A stretch of DNA of 64,000 bases from assembly GCA_030762175.1 (NCBI GenBank), contig CM060846.1:304392512-304456511 (forward strand). Direction: 5' to 3'. The notes beneath the pieces were generated by a model, which ran no database searches, was not told where the DNA came from, and was given only the letters and a program-made list of their open reading frames with translations. Positions within the stretch are counted from its first letter, which is position 1. Each line of letters starts with the position of its first letter. A program made the position numbers and the translations under genes. The stretch is from Metallyticus violacea (Eukaryota > Arthropoda > Insecta > Mantodea > Metallyticidae). Below are positions 46,601-57,143 of the stretch, piece after piece.

Positions 46601-47343
46601 CCTGAAAATTCGGCCATAGATCGAAAGAGAGGCCAGTTCGCCTTTTCAATGAGTCATTTTGGCGCGCGCTGTGAATGTGCGTTTGAAGAGAGTATATGAA
46701 TCTGACACGGAAAGTGGTCACTAGAGTATGAATCAGAGTAGACATTCCAAGTAAAATGTACAGATAGTGAGACAGAACAAAAGGATAAGTCCAAGTGTGA
46801 AAAACTCTGAGTACTGTCTGAAATATATGTAGGTTGACCAGTATTGAGCACTACAAGAATGTGACCATCCAGAAAGTCGGCTAAAAGGCTACCCCTTGCA
46901 CACTCCGAGGTGGAACCCCATAGGGGATGGTGTGCATTGAAATCCCCCAAAAGTAGGACAGAGGGTGGTAGCTGAGACAGAAGATTGTCTAGATCAACCA
47001 TGGCGACTGTACCAGACGGAGGCAAGTAAACACTGCAGATGGAAAAACTGAGGCCAGAGAAGTGAACGGCAGCTGCAGAAGCTTGTAAAGGAGTCTGGAG
47101 CTGTAGTGAAGTACTGTACACGTCATTTCGAATTAAAATTAAAACTCCGCCGTGAGCGGGAGTGCCATCTTCGGGAGGGAGATCAAATCTCACCGAAGAG
47201 TAACCGCGTAAATTAAAAGAATCCTGTGGGCGAAGTTTGGTCTCTTGGAGACACACTAGCGGACAGTCAGTAGAACGTAAAATTAATTTGAGGTCAGGTC
47301 TTCGACTACGGAGACCACGCACATTCCACGAAAGGATAGCCAT
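43673..47343 (-). pseudogene. I-like LINE ORF2 (endonuclease, reverse transcriptase, RNase H)
   Basis: Begins MAILSWNVRGLRSRRPDL. Endonuclease motifs: CLQETKL, GGVLILIRNDV, LLGDFNAHHPLWGS, SYSSDHFPC. An in-frame TGA at about 46654 separates this from RT: SYRPISLTSCVCKVLERMID, QCGFRRHRSSVDHL, VFFDLEKPYGTCW, VPQGLVLSCTLFTIAIN, and LFVDDFTIYL (FADD is FVDD). Frameshifts near 44930 and 44830 precede RNase H: YTDGSKSDTGVG, MAELYAIYRA, CSDSLSVL, WVPGHVGLSGNEAAD. The C-terminal CPHCDHPFTVRHILIDC is a zinc-type motif. All RNase H acidic residues are present. Domain order fits the I group. Confidence 0.92.
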
Positions 47344-47409
47344 TTTTAAAATTAAATAAAAATAAGTTTAAAAATGTACCACCTCACTTTTTGCTAGGCC
47401 CAGGACGGA

Positions 47410-48651
47410 TCAAACGTCCTTTCTTTGTCGCGTGGGGCTCGGTGGTTTGCCTGGAGCAGGCCCATCCTGCTCCATGACGTCCTCAGAGGGAGGGCTCTCC
47501 CGCTGAGAGGAATCCACCGATTCCAGCACTTGGAATCGGTTGGAGGTAGATAAGGGCGGTGACGGCGACCGCCCAGCGGGTTTGCTCCCATCGTGGGAGC
47601 GGGACCTCCGAGGAGGAGAAGGGCTCTTTTTCTTCCCCATAGGAGTTGACGATTTCACAAAATTCGTCCGCCTATAACTTGTCTTAAACTTAATTTCTGG
47701 AGCATTAAAAACAATCGGTTTCGGCTTCTCGGTGGAGCGTTTTGGAGAACTGGGCTTAGTTGGGACCCGTGTAAAAACAAAGTCATAAGTCTGCGTACTG
47801 CTATCGCACTTCTTGACCGCAAAAGAAGCTGCTGCGCTGTAGGTGCCGGTCTTAGGCACGACAGGTTGGCGAGATTAAAATCGCTTCCGGGCCTCAGTAA
47901 AGGAGAGTTTTTCCTTTACCCGGATCTCCTGAATACAGCGCTCCTCTCGACTCCGCTCGTCTCCTGACGCAGACAGGAGCGGATGGACATGCTCCCTATG
48001 ACTTGTTTGACTGCAGGTAGCACAGATGGATACGGCGCTCTTGCAGGATAGGCGAGTGTGTCCAAAACGTTGACACTGAAAACATCGCAACAGGCTCGGG
48101 ATATATGGGCGCACTTCTATTAACTCGTATCCCGCCTTTATCCTCTGCGGCAGTTCGATCCTGTCAAACGCGAGGAAAAGAGTCCGGGTCGGCTGTAATT
48201 CCCCCTCTCTCCTCGACTGAACACGATAAACAGAGGTGACCCCTTGGTCTTCCAGACAACTCTGGATTTCCGGGTCGGACATTCCGTCTAGAACATTGGT
48301 GGTAACAACTCCTCGCGACGAATTCATGGTCTTATGTTTCTTGACACGGATGGGATAACGGTGGAGTAGCGTCGCCTTGAGCATTGAGTTGCTTTGAGAC
48401 AGCCCAAGTGTCTCCACCAAAAGTGATCAATTACGTAGACGGGTACAGGATTTAACGGGTCCAGCTATGGCATCAATGCCCTTCTGAATTTTAAATGGAT
48501 TTACCTTAGCAAACGACTGGCCATCTTCGGTACGACTGATAACTAAGTAGCGAGGAAATGACTTCTCGGATACTTCTCTTACGTCAACTCTTTTTCGTTT
48601 CATTTGAAAATGATTATTATCATGTGCCATAGCGATATAATCCTCCACCAT
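47410..48651 (-). pseudogene. I-like LINE ORF1 (RNA-binding Gag-like protein), two in-frame stops
   Basis: A single frame of about 414 codons. It begins MVEDYIAMAHDNN and ends SPTRQRKDV. It is interrupted by TGA at about 48427 (after RLRN) and TAA at about 47875 (after ARKRF). The central part has a retroviral-type zinc knuckle, CFQCQRFGHTRLSC, and a second Cys/His cluster, CATCSQTSHREHVH, as in I-factor ORF1. The C-terminus is basic and Ser/Pro-rich (SPSPPRRSRSHDGS). It would coat the element RNA. The frame resumes exactly after each stop, so read-through or two simple point changes explain the breaks. Confidence 0.88.
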
Positions 48652-49084
48652 TGCAACTGTCTCCGATGGCAGGCTGCTTCCTGGGCGCCACCCCGGCTTA
48701 GGTTACTGGCCCTGGCCTGAACAAAGTAACCTCAGGGTCACACCTTCCTGTGGGTTGACGAAGGGACCCAATCGCCTGCAGGAAGTTAATCAGCTCATGC
48801 AATGGCCCTTCCCCGGGCCTGGCCTTTACCACGGGATACGCTCCCGCCCTACATGATAACCCTGTGCTGGGGGTTACGCCGTTACCCAGTCACATTTTAC
48901 CGTGTCAAACACGGGGGCACCCATCAGACGAAGAACAGGGAAGTAGGACAAACAAAATAATAAAATAGGCGAAATAAAATGGAGTCAAACGCGCTGAGCG
49001 CGGACTTTAGGGAGCAGTTCGGGTACCTCGGGGTCGCTACGCCCCGTACCCAAAAAATGGGGCCCCTGAGGGGATAGTTTTGGA

Positions 49085-50595
49085 GATATATGACTTGCTT
49101 TTCTATATATAATTATAGTGAAAATCAAAATTTTAATAATATTATATTATAGTGTTATAATATAACTAAAAGCTGTTTTCATTCAGTCATAAATAACACA
49201 AAATGAAGCAATCAAAATAAAAAAAAAATCAAATTAAATTACTATCTGAAGTAATAAAATAGTTTCCTATAAATAAGTGCACCTTTTATTTGTTTGTCAC
49301 CTGTAATCTTGTTCTTGGCAGTAGTCTGCAAGCAGAGCAGGGTTCCATCTAGCCTAATACCTTTATTTCATTTGCAATGTCTTAATGGAACTGTTTGCTA
49401 TAATTATCACTGATTGCACCTCTGTTTTCTGGAAAGAAATCTAGATGAGAGCTGAGAATGTGCATTTTGAGGAAGATGCAGCCCAGTGATGGTGATTGGG
49501 TGTCAAACTTTTGAGGGCCATTATAAAGGTTGGGGAAAGGGGTTTGAAAGTGCGTTCAAACATCTGAGAGTATAATGCTTGCCACTTATCTTGTGCTCTC
49601 GTAGACTAATTATAATTCAGTTACCATTAAATAGTTTTAATTTTAAATAAAGAAATACAAAATAAAGATTCTGTAATAACCACTATTAGTTACTTTAATA
49701 GGAAATGAATAAAGAAAAAAGGAAATAATTACATACATAATTTGTTATAAAAATATTTGATGCCTAAATGCTAAAATTATAAGTAGGGTGCATAGTTATA
49801 TTTAAATACTAAATTTAACATAACAGTTTATACTCATGTTAATTCAATACAAATTCAAAATTAATGAAATATAAAAGTAATACAAGAAGTGCTTTAAAAT
49901 AATAAATGTCCCTTTTTTTCCATAGAGTACATCTCTGAACATTCATTTCAGTTTATTTGTATTTTTTTCTATAGCTAGTGATGATGTGTTAGATATTTCC
50001 TATTTTATTGTGTTCTTAAATAGTTTTTTACTCTTTTGAAAAAGTAAAAGGGAATTCTGCTGAAGCCGAAGGCAAGGGTAATGTTAAAAACAATTTACAA
50101 AATTTTCATAATATTCGAGTATACAACCTAATCAGGTGAGCATTTTCAGATATAATCTCAAACATCAATCTGAAATTTACAGGGATCATCTTTTAATTTT
50201 TTTTCCTTGGGAATACATCAATTTCTACAGATAAGGTGTCACTTTCAATCTCATAGGCTTATTCTATAGCAGAACAAACTTCTTTGAGTTCTTAGTTGCT
50301 GGTAGAGACACATTTAAATGAAGCAGCCAGCACAGTTTCCACCTGGCAAAGCAGTTTTAGTTTACTTTTGTCAAAGCAAACTTTGTTTCCAATAATATTG
50401 TCAAGAAAGGTATATCATGCTGTTTTCAAGCAGAGGTCACAAGGTGAACTAACAGTTGAATGAACACCTACTCCATGGAATTTTGTACTTATGCAGAATG
50501 ACTGGTCCTTCCAATCTATGTTTTTCACAAAATGTCTTTGTCACAGACCAAAATATGTCAAATTTATACTCATTGCAAAGATGAATAGCTAATTA
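49085..50595. other. No recognised element
   Basis: About 1.5 kb. Minus frames near 50560-50470 (FCEKHRLEGPVILHKYK) look once coding but could not be placed. Confidence 0.3.
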
Positions 50596-50599
50596 TTAA

Positions 50600-51835
50600 T
50601 TACATTTGGAATCTAATCCAGTGAAACATGCATTAATAATCTATTCTAGTCAAACTATTTAGACACACACACTCTTTTTGGCTTCACTTACTCGAGATTT
50701 ACTCAGGACATGTTTCTTGAACTCTCATCCACATCCTCAACTGTTAAAAACCTATAGAAGTTTTGTTGGTGGATGCCTAAATTGATTTCAATGGTCTTGT
50801 GATAAATTGGAATAAAGCGCTGTCTGCTTCTGAGATGTTAAATTTATTAAGTTTTACTCATGTTTTTTTATGCAAATCCTTTCCCATATGTTTAGTTCCT
50901 TTGGTTGCTGAACTGTTTTTAATAAATTGATTCTTTTGTCAATTTCATGGTTTTCATTCCAAAAATGTGCTGCCACTGCTGATTTTCCTATTTGCTTGTT
51001 GTAACAAATGTTTCTCTAATGTTTGTTCAACCTATGATTATACTTTTCTTTGTTTTTCCTATGTAGCTTTTTCCACAAACCAAACAATTAATCTGCTGAT
51101 TTCCAGATTTTTCCTTTTGGAATCTATTTTGTTTAATTTCAATAAATTTTTTATATTGTATTAGTTTTGAGGAACTAAGATGATATTGTACTGCTTGAAA
51201 TTTTTTTGAAATTTCTTATTGGTTAATGGGTAGCACGTGAACTTTTTAAACATTTTTTTCTGTGCTAAATGGCTAAGAATTGATTTGTTTAATTTGTGGA
51301 ATTTTTTTAATTTTTTTGTTAATCATCTAATTGCTGAACCCATTTCATTTAGTTCTAAATACTAAGGCTCTATTATGTGGAGATGTTTATTCTTGTATTC
51401 TTCTCTGTTCAGTGGTATATTTACTAGTCTGTATGACATGCTGTTAAATGCTGCTTCTTTATGTGATCTAGCATTCAAACATGGGCTTTGATATAGTGGT
51501 CTGTATATGTGTTCCTTTCTGTAGATTCTAAATTCAAGTTTATTATTACGTTTTATTATCTTCAGACCTAATAATGGCACTATATTTTCTGTTTCATTTT
51601 TGACAGTCAGCTTATAGGCTCTTGTAGGTTTAAAAGCTTTAAAGCATTTTTTTGTTGTTTATTATAGCAAATACATCATCTACATATCTGTGCCACACTT
51701 TAAACATTTTGGAGAAAGCCTTAATTATGTGCATCTCAAAATAGCTCATGAACAGGTTGATTAGGAAAGGTGATGATGGATGACCCATTACTACCTGTTT
51801 CCCATTTAAAGATTTTGTTGTCAAATACAAAATCA
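50600..51835 (-). mobile_element. Penelope-like element, 5'-truncated
   Basis: RT motifs right to left: GKQVVMGHPSSPFLINLFMS (51800-51740) and WHRYVDDVFAIINNKK (51700-51650, catalytic YVDD intact). Then come MPLLGLKIIKRNNKL and YRLVNIPLNREEY (51440-51400). Decayed endonuclease and C-terminal parts run to about 50870. The 3' end has GGATG, a weak stem, and AGAAACATGTCCTGAG (50745-50700). GTAAGTGAAGCC (50690) and a TTTCACTGGATTAGATTCC tail near 50620 follow. The last 150 bp are the closest match to the right half of the 54.9-kb palindrome. The 5' edge abuts an inverted LINE A piece. Confidence 0.85.
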
Positions 51836-52690
51836 GGAAATGAAATTGGAGTAATTAAGGTAGGATGGATAAATATAGATTTAGTATATAAGTTTTTCTG
51901 CAATATAATCTTAGGCTTACCAAGAGCATCACCAAAAGACGTGACACTAGCAGAAATAGGAAGATTTAGTAAATTGAACAAAATTATAGAAAGAGCAATA
52001 AAATACTTGTGCAATATAAAGGGATTGGATGATGAGAGTATTGCAAAAATGTGTTTAACTAAATCAAAAACATATAAAAAGGAAAGAATCGTGATACAAA
52101 ATACTATACACAAAATTTGAATGGGTAATCTGGGGGTAGAGAGAATTTAGGAATAAGCTTATGGAAAGAAATAAAAAAATTAAAGTAGTGGGTATAGAAA
52201 GACAAAATGTGCTAGCTAGCCACAATGAAAAGAAATCACTGACCTCTATAGAGGCCTAAAGAGTATATGGGAAAGAGAGAAATATATAGATTTATGTGAT
52301 AAATTGGGAAAGAAGGGATTCACCTGGGCTAGGACAGGAGTAATAAATCCAGCAATTTTATCAAATGTCATATGCCTACCATGTGGCAAAACAGATGGTA
52401 TATGAGTTGGCATTATATTTTGTAATGTGAAGAAAGGAAAAATTGGAGAGAGCAAATGATACCTAAAAATATGGAGAAAGCTACCAATAGATATTGAAGG
52501 AGAAAAATCTTAAAGTCAAAAAATGAATGAGATATAAAGTATTTAGGAAATTATTTAGGTAAATTACTACAAAAATGGATGAGGAAAATTCAGAAACAAG
52601 ATAAATATAATGATACTTAAGAAGGCTAGGTATGGTTGATTTTAAAAAATTATTACTGGTCAAAAAATAAAAAAAAAAATAAAAGATTAA
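51836..52690 (+). mobile_element. LINE family A, C-terminal fragment
   Basis: NIILGLPRASPKDVTLAEIG, RFSKLNKIIERAIKYL and CNIKGLDDES (51900-52040). Then, across frames, SIWEREKYIDLCDKLGKKGF, TWARTGVINPA (52255-52350), a PCGKTDG zinc-motif remnant, and CNVKKGKIGE. It ends in an A-rich tract near 52690. It is 5'-truncated at the PLE boundary. Confidence 0.8.
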
Positions 52691-53335
52691 AAACCCTATG
52701 ATATTAATAACCAGGGTGTTGATATAAACTGGGGTTCAAGTTATGTAAACACAACTGAAGAAAAAAATTTCAATCATAATTGTATTATTTTAAATTATTA
52801 TTAATTGTCAGTTTAAATTTCATGTACTGAAAATGTATGATTCTAAAACATTGTATTTTATGAAGTTGAGATGAACCTGAGGCATCTTCTGAATATTCCA
52901 GTGGGAAACTGCTGATGAACTGTATACAAGGGTTCAGTGGTCAGTTAAACAAAAATAGTTGTAAATTTGTTTATTTAAAGAAATTAGTGATAAATACATT
53001 ATTTAATTCATTTTCATTTCATTTAATTTATAATTTCATTCAAAGCTTAGAAGTTCCAGATGAAAGGCATGGTCACTGGTCAGTGCTGAACAATAGGTTA
53101 CTGGGCAAAGGTAGTTGATCTTATCAAAGAGGTGGGTAGAATTTTGCAGGATCAGTAGATGACAGACTGTAATGAAGGAAACCTGTGGAATTGTGGTTGT
53201 GGCAGCACATTAATTCTCATGAAACAAATTAATTGATAAGTGTTCATGTTTACCAATAACATCATTTAAGTTTTGTAAACATTTTGATGAAATTTAATTA
53301 AAGATGCATATGAAAAGTTTTATGGTACCTAATTA
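52691..53335. other. No recognised element
   Basis: Nothing certain was recognised. It may hold the far end of the adjacent minus-strand gene relic. Confidence 0.3.
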
Positions 53336-53339
53336 TAAT

Positions 53340-54010
53340 TTATTCAAGAGATAAATTTTAAAATTGTAAAATGTTTGGGCAACTGCTCCTATATAATTTC
53401 TGCCAATGTTGCATCCTAATTAATGATACTTGTCTACAAGGATGTTTACCAGCTAAATACAATTTTTAGCTCTTCGGTTACCCAAGAAGATATTTACAAT
53501 GCTTTTAAAGACTTACGAAAATTGGTTGCTCATTACCCTAGAGAACTCATTTGAGGTTTTCATCCACAAGAAGTTCATGAATTTGAGGTCCAATGAAGAT
53601 TCCTTCCTTTATTTTAGTTTACTCAGCCTTGGAAATTTGGTGAAGATCTAGCCCAACTATCCTACTCACACAGGAAATAGCAGTATGTATGCATGCCCAG
53701 CAATATTGCAATTACCCTCTGGTCTCCACAGATCTAACATTGATAGTTCTTTGTGCTTAATTGAGAAGTAATTTCTTATTGGCACAGGTTTCTTTCAAAT
53801 GGAGAGAGATGGCCTTCAGAAATTGAAGGAAAGGAATTCCCATTATGCAACTCAGTTTTTAAACCAATATTTGATGAGTCCATGAATAACCTCCAGTGCT
53901 GTAGCTTGTGTTCCACATTTAAAGCTGTCATCAAACTATTGACATAACAGCAGGCAACAAGATTATTATTTTCTTTTGACAGGTCTGATCTTGAATTAAA
54001 CATATAGCTG
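53340..54010 (-). pseudogene. Relic of an insect multicopy uncharacterised gene
   Basis: On the minus strand: CCYVNSLMTALNVEHKLQHW then RLFMDSSNIGLKTELHNGN and SFPSISEGHLSPFERNLC (54000-53776). After stops and shifts come ICGDQRVIAILLG, YFLCE and DSWARSS (53720-53620), SSLGNEQPIFVSL and LLG (53540-53470). The pattern (S-L-M..L, WRLFIDSS..LK..LLHNGN..PSIP.GH, then ICGDLKVI..LLG..CFLCEW) belongs to a repeated insect protein family of unknown role, which I believe is transposon-associated. The order is kept, so this is one decayed gene rather than scattered matches. Confidence 0.5.
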
Positions 54011-54234
54011 ACCTTAAGTATGAATAAATGAATTGTTATTATTCAATAATACCTCTACATAAAAATTTACAATTATTTTTATCAATTAGCTACAAAATCA
54101 AACAAATAATTCCCTTAATTCCCTAAGCTATTTACCACTATGTTAATATAAAAACAGATTAACAAACAAAAAAACTATCTAAGAACTAAGCATTACAAAA
54201 TTAAATTTATCCCATAACTTAATCACCTGATTAT

Positions 54235-55390
54235 ATGTATAGTAAAGGACTTCTAAAATAAATTACCATTTTCATAACTGTGTGTGCCCTCAAACTCCTT
54301 CCTCACATTTCTCATGTACTTGTCCTTTATTTTTCCTAAGAATTTTCCATTCTTGTTTATTTTCTCTACCTTAAAATCTGACAACATTTTAAATGCCATT
54401 ATATATTGTAGTTTGTCCTATTTTTCATCCCACATACTATCCCTCCACCTTTTTACCATTTCACATTCTATTAGACAATGGAAAGCACTATCCATTTTCC
54501 TACACATTATATATCCTACTTAAAAATTTTCCCTTAATCTTTTTAGAAATAATGCCCCTGTATGCACCCATGCAAAACCTATTCTTCCAAATGAATCACA
54601 ATTACTTATATGTTTCTCCTTTACCACATTCTTTTAGCACATTGTTATTATCTACTTTAAATACCTGGCCAATATTTCAATACTCTCTCCGCTATTATAC
54701 CTTTCCTTCCTACTCTTCCTAGTTCTGCTAAACTCATCCCACCTGGGAAACTTTTGAGAATACAAAGCATTCTATGTACACTTCAACCTTGTTCACCCCT
54801 TTGGCACTTTACAAATTTCTACTCCATACATGATTTTTAACTCAATCACAGCCTCATATAGTCTTTCTAGCCATTTCACTGGTAATGTGGGAAATTTATA
54901 CAAACTTATTCTGGCAGTAATAATCTCTTCTGAATCAAAACTTTAGAACACACTTTATGGTTTCACTTACATGTCCTGAGTAAATCTCATTTAAGTGAAA
55001 CCATAAAGAGTGTTCTTCTATTTTAATATTTAATATTTTGACTCAGAAGAGATTATTAATATGTTTTTCACCATGTTAGATTGCAAATTGAATAAATATT
55101 GAAGTTATTCTGGCAGCTTTCATTACTAATTTACCTTTAACTTGTGCGGATTTAGACTGCATTTCCCATTTCCTATTACTAATACCTCTATTCCATCTCT
55201 ATTTATAAACATATCACATCTGTCCTTAATTTTGATACTTTTTTAAATGCTATTATTTTTAATTTTTTACTATTTATCTTTAGACCTCATTCTGCACAAA
55301 GTCTAGCAATTTCATAAATGGAATAATTCTATCACAGTTACTGCTCCTGTTATGAGATTATCAGCAAAAACAGTCTTGTTACTATTGAAT
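54235..55390 (-). mobile_element. LINE family A copy, split by a palindromic insertion
   Basis: Minus-strand frames right to left. A decayed catalytic box, ADNLITGAVTVIELF, is at about 55370-55330. NKDGIEVLVIGNGK-like residues follow at 55200-55160. Then KWLERLYEAVIELKIMYGVE-like residues at about 54890-54820. The C-terminal region falls to about 54280. The coding order continues across the insertion 54918-55104. Confidence 0.65.
54918..55104 (+). mobile_element. Palindromic PLE-derived insertion, 187 bp, exact 12-bp duplication
   Basis: TTATTCTGGCAG occurs at 54906-54917 and 55105-55116. The palindrome (54918-55058) starts at the left duplication with TAATAATCTCTTCTGA and ends with its exact complement. 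The left arm lacks about 15 nt. The centre reads CATGTCCTGAGTAAATCTCA, the same as the 3' end of the PLE at 50.7 kb. The tail (55059-55104) includes TTTTTCACCATGTTAGATTG. Confidence 0.9.
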
Positions 55391-55975
55391 GAATGAATAA
55401 ATTTATTTCTATAAGTAACATTAAAATTTAATTTATACCTTTTAATACATTTTTCCTTTAATTTTACAAATTATTAAATTATTTAAATTTATCAAATAAC
55501 TAATTTATGAACCCTCATTTTTGGCTCATTAGCAGTTTCCTACTGGAATATTCAGAAGACTTGGGTTCCAGTATTCTCTTAAAATTGAAATTTAATACAA
55601 ATATACCCCTACATATTAACATCAAAATACTTTTACATGTAAAATATTCTAACAGAATTAACCAACAAAGTCCAGTTAAAATATATCAAATAGGAACAGT
55701 GCCTTTGACAAATTCAGAAGACACTATATCCAACAAATTTACTATATTTGCTCATTTGTAACTCACTATACTTCGCTACCCTAAGTTACATTTAATTAAA
55801 AATTTACACTTCCTATACAACCTAAACTTCATTCTCTTATTACTGCATTTTCTAGGCCCTATAAACTCAAACACTCAGTTGCCAAATCCTGTTATTGCAC
55901 TCTGCCTCCTCATAATCTACTCATTCTTCACTATCTTGTTTAGAAATTTTTCTCATGCACCTAGCTCTCACTTTA
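55391..55975. other. No recognised element
   Basis: Nothing certain was recognised. It may contain the 3' UTR of the LINE copy to its right. Confidence 0.3.
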
Positions 55976-56571
55976 TGTATATACATTTCAAATTTCATCA
56001 TCTTTTTCTAGTTTTAACATTCAACATCTTTTACCCAACAATTTCTTTTAGTAATTTGACCATCTCCCAATTTCCAGCTTTTCCCTAAAAAATTTGGTTT
56101 CCTCACAATCCAGTAATGTATGCCAATTATTATCTTGCTGACTACAAAATGGACATTTATCCTACTTCCCTCTTCCCACTTAAGCCCTTCAAATTTATAA
56201 TTCCTATTCTCGTCCATGCACAACCTTCTCTTGCTGATTTATCACAAATATCAACATAATTTTCTCTATTCCCAACTCCATTAAATTCTCTATATACACT
56301 CAATGATGTTTTAAGGTTAAAACTAGCAAATATTTCTTGCCTTTCAATATCTTCAATTCTTAACCTAACCTCTTTTCCAGACACACCTTCTTAATACTCT
56401 CCTGTCCCTCCACATGTCCACAAAATAAATTTTTTCTAGATTTTCCTTTATCTTGTTGAGCCAAGTGCCACCTAGTTTAAAACCTTTTCTGACCTATCAA
56501 ACATTGGTATAGCACACTATGTTTCTCTAAATAACTAATTCTAAATGAGTATGTCAATACTCTCTCCATAA

Positions 56572-56839
56572 GCTGAAGGGAAGCTTTCCTTGAAAGCTAT
56601 AAGGGCATGTTTAGATAAAATCCCAGGGATACAAGTACATTGGTTGGAGAGAGTCTGGGGCAGTGGTGGAGGCAAAAATGCTCTATGGATTTGAGATCTG
56701 GGGTTTGGACGATGGGTGGGTTAATGTGAATCTGAAATATAGATACTTTTGCAAACAAATATTGGGCTTACCCAAAGCATTACCTAATGTTGTGGCCCAT
56801 TTAGTATTAGGTAGAATAGGTAGTAAAGGTAAGATAGTG
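56572..56839 (+). mobile_element. Inverted internal segment of the LINE A copy
   Basis: On the + strand it reads AEGKLSLKAIRACLDKIPGI, then QVHWLERVWG, then, after a frameshift, VEAKMLYGFEIWGLDDGWVN and FCKQILGLPKALPNVV, ending GRIGSKGKIV. This is exactly the part of the protein missing between SDQKK (ending about 56841 on the minus strand) and MERVLTYSF (starting about 56570 on the minus strand). The segment was therefore flipped in place. Confidence 0.85.
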
Positions 56840-57111
56840 TCTTCTTTTGGTCACTCCATCTACCCTTACTACTTACTCTAACCCCTAAGTAATCAAATTT
56901 GTTAACCATCTTAATTTCTCTTCCTTGCTAGGACCATTTCTCATCTTTCCTTAATTTGCTGCCCTTTTTAAAGACCACAATTTTTTATTTATTTGTATTA
57001 GTACATAAACTCTACTTCCTACAAAACTTATCTACTGCTTCAATAGATTTATTTAATTCCATCTTGGATATAGATACTGGCACACAATCATCTGTGAATA
57101 ACACAGGTATT

Positions 57112-57143
<32 letters not shown>
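57112..57143. repeat. (TTA)n microsatellite
   Basis: About ten TTA units inside the RT region of the LINE A copy, just after the catalytic box. Confidence 0.9.

Larger units (their letters stand above)
43169..49073 (-). mobile_element. Full-length I-like LINE with target-site duplication
   Basis: A 5.9-kb non-LTR element flanked by ATAGTTTTGGA at 43158-43168 and 49074-49084. From right to left: a GC-rich 5' UTR opening CCCCTCAGGGG, ORF1 (48651-47410), ORF2 (47343-43673) with endonuclease, RT and RNase H, then a 3' UTR. The 3' end carries a short ATC repeat (ATCATCATC at 43169-43178). Base composition is clearly richer in G/C than the surroundings. Two nonsense codons in ORF1, and one nonsense codon plus two frameshifts in ORF2, make it inactive, but damage is light. 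A second copy's 5' end is at 1-645. Confidence 0.95.
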
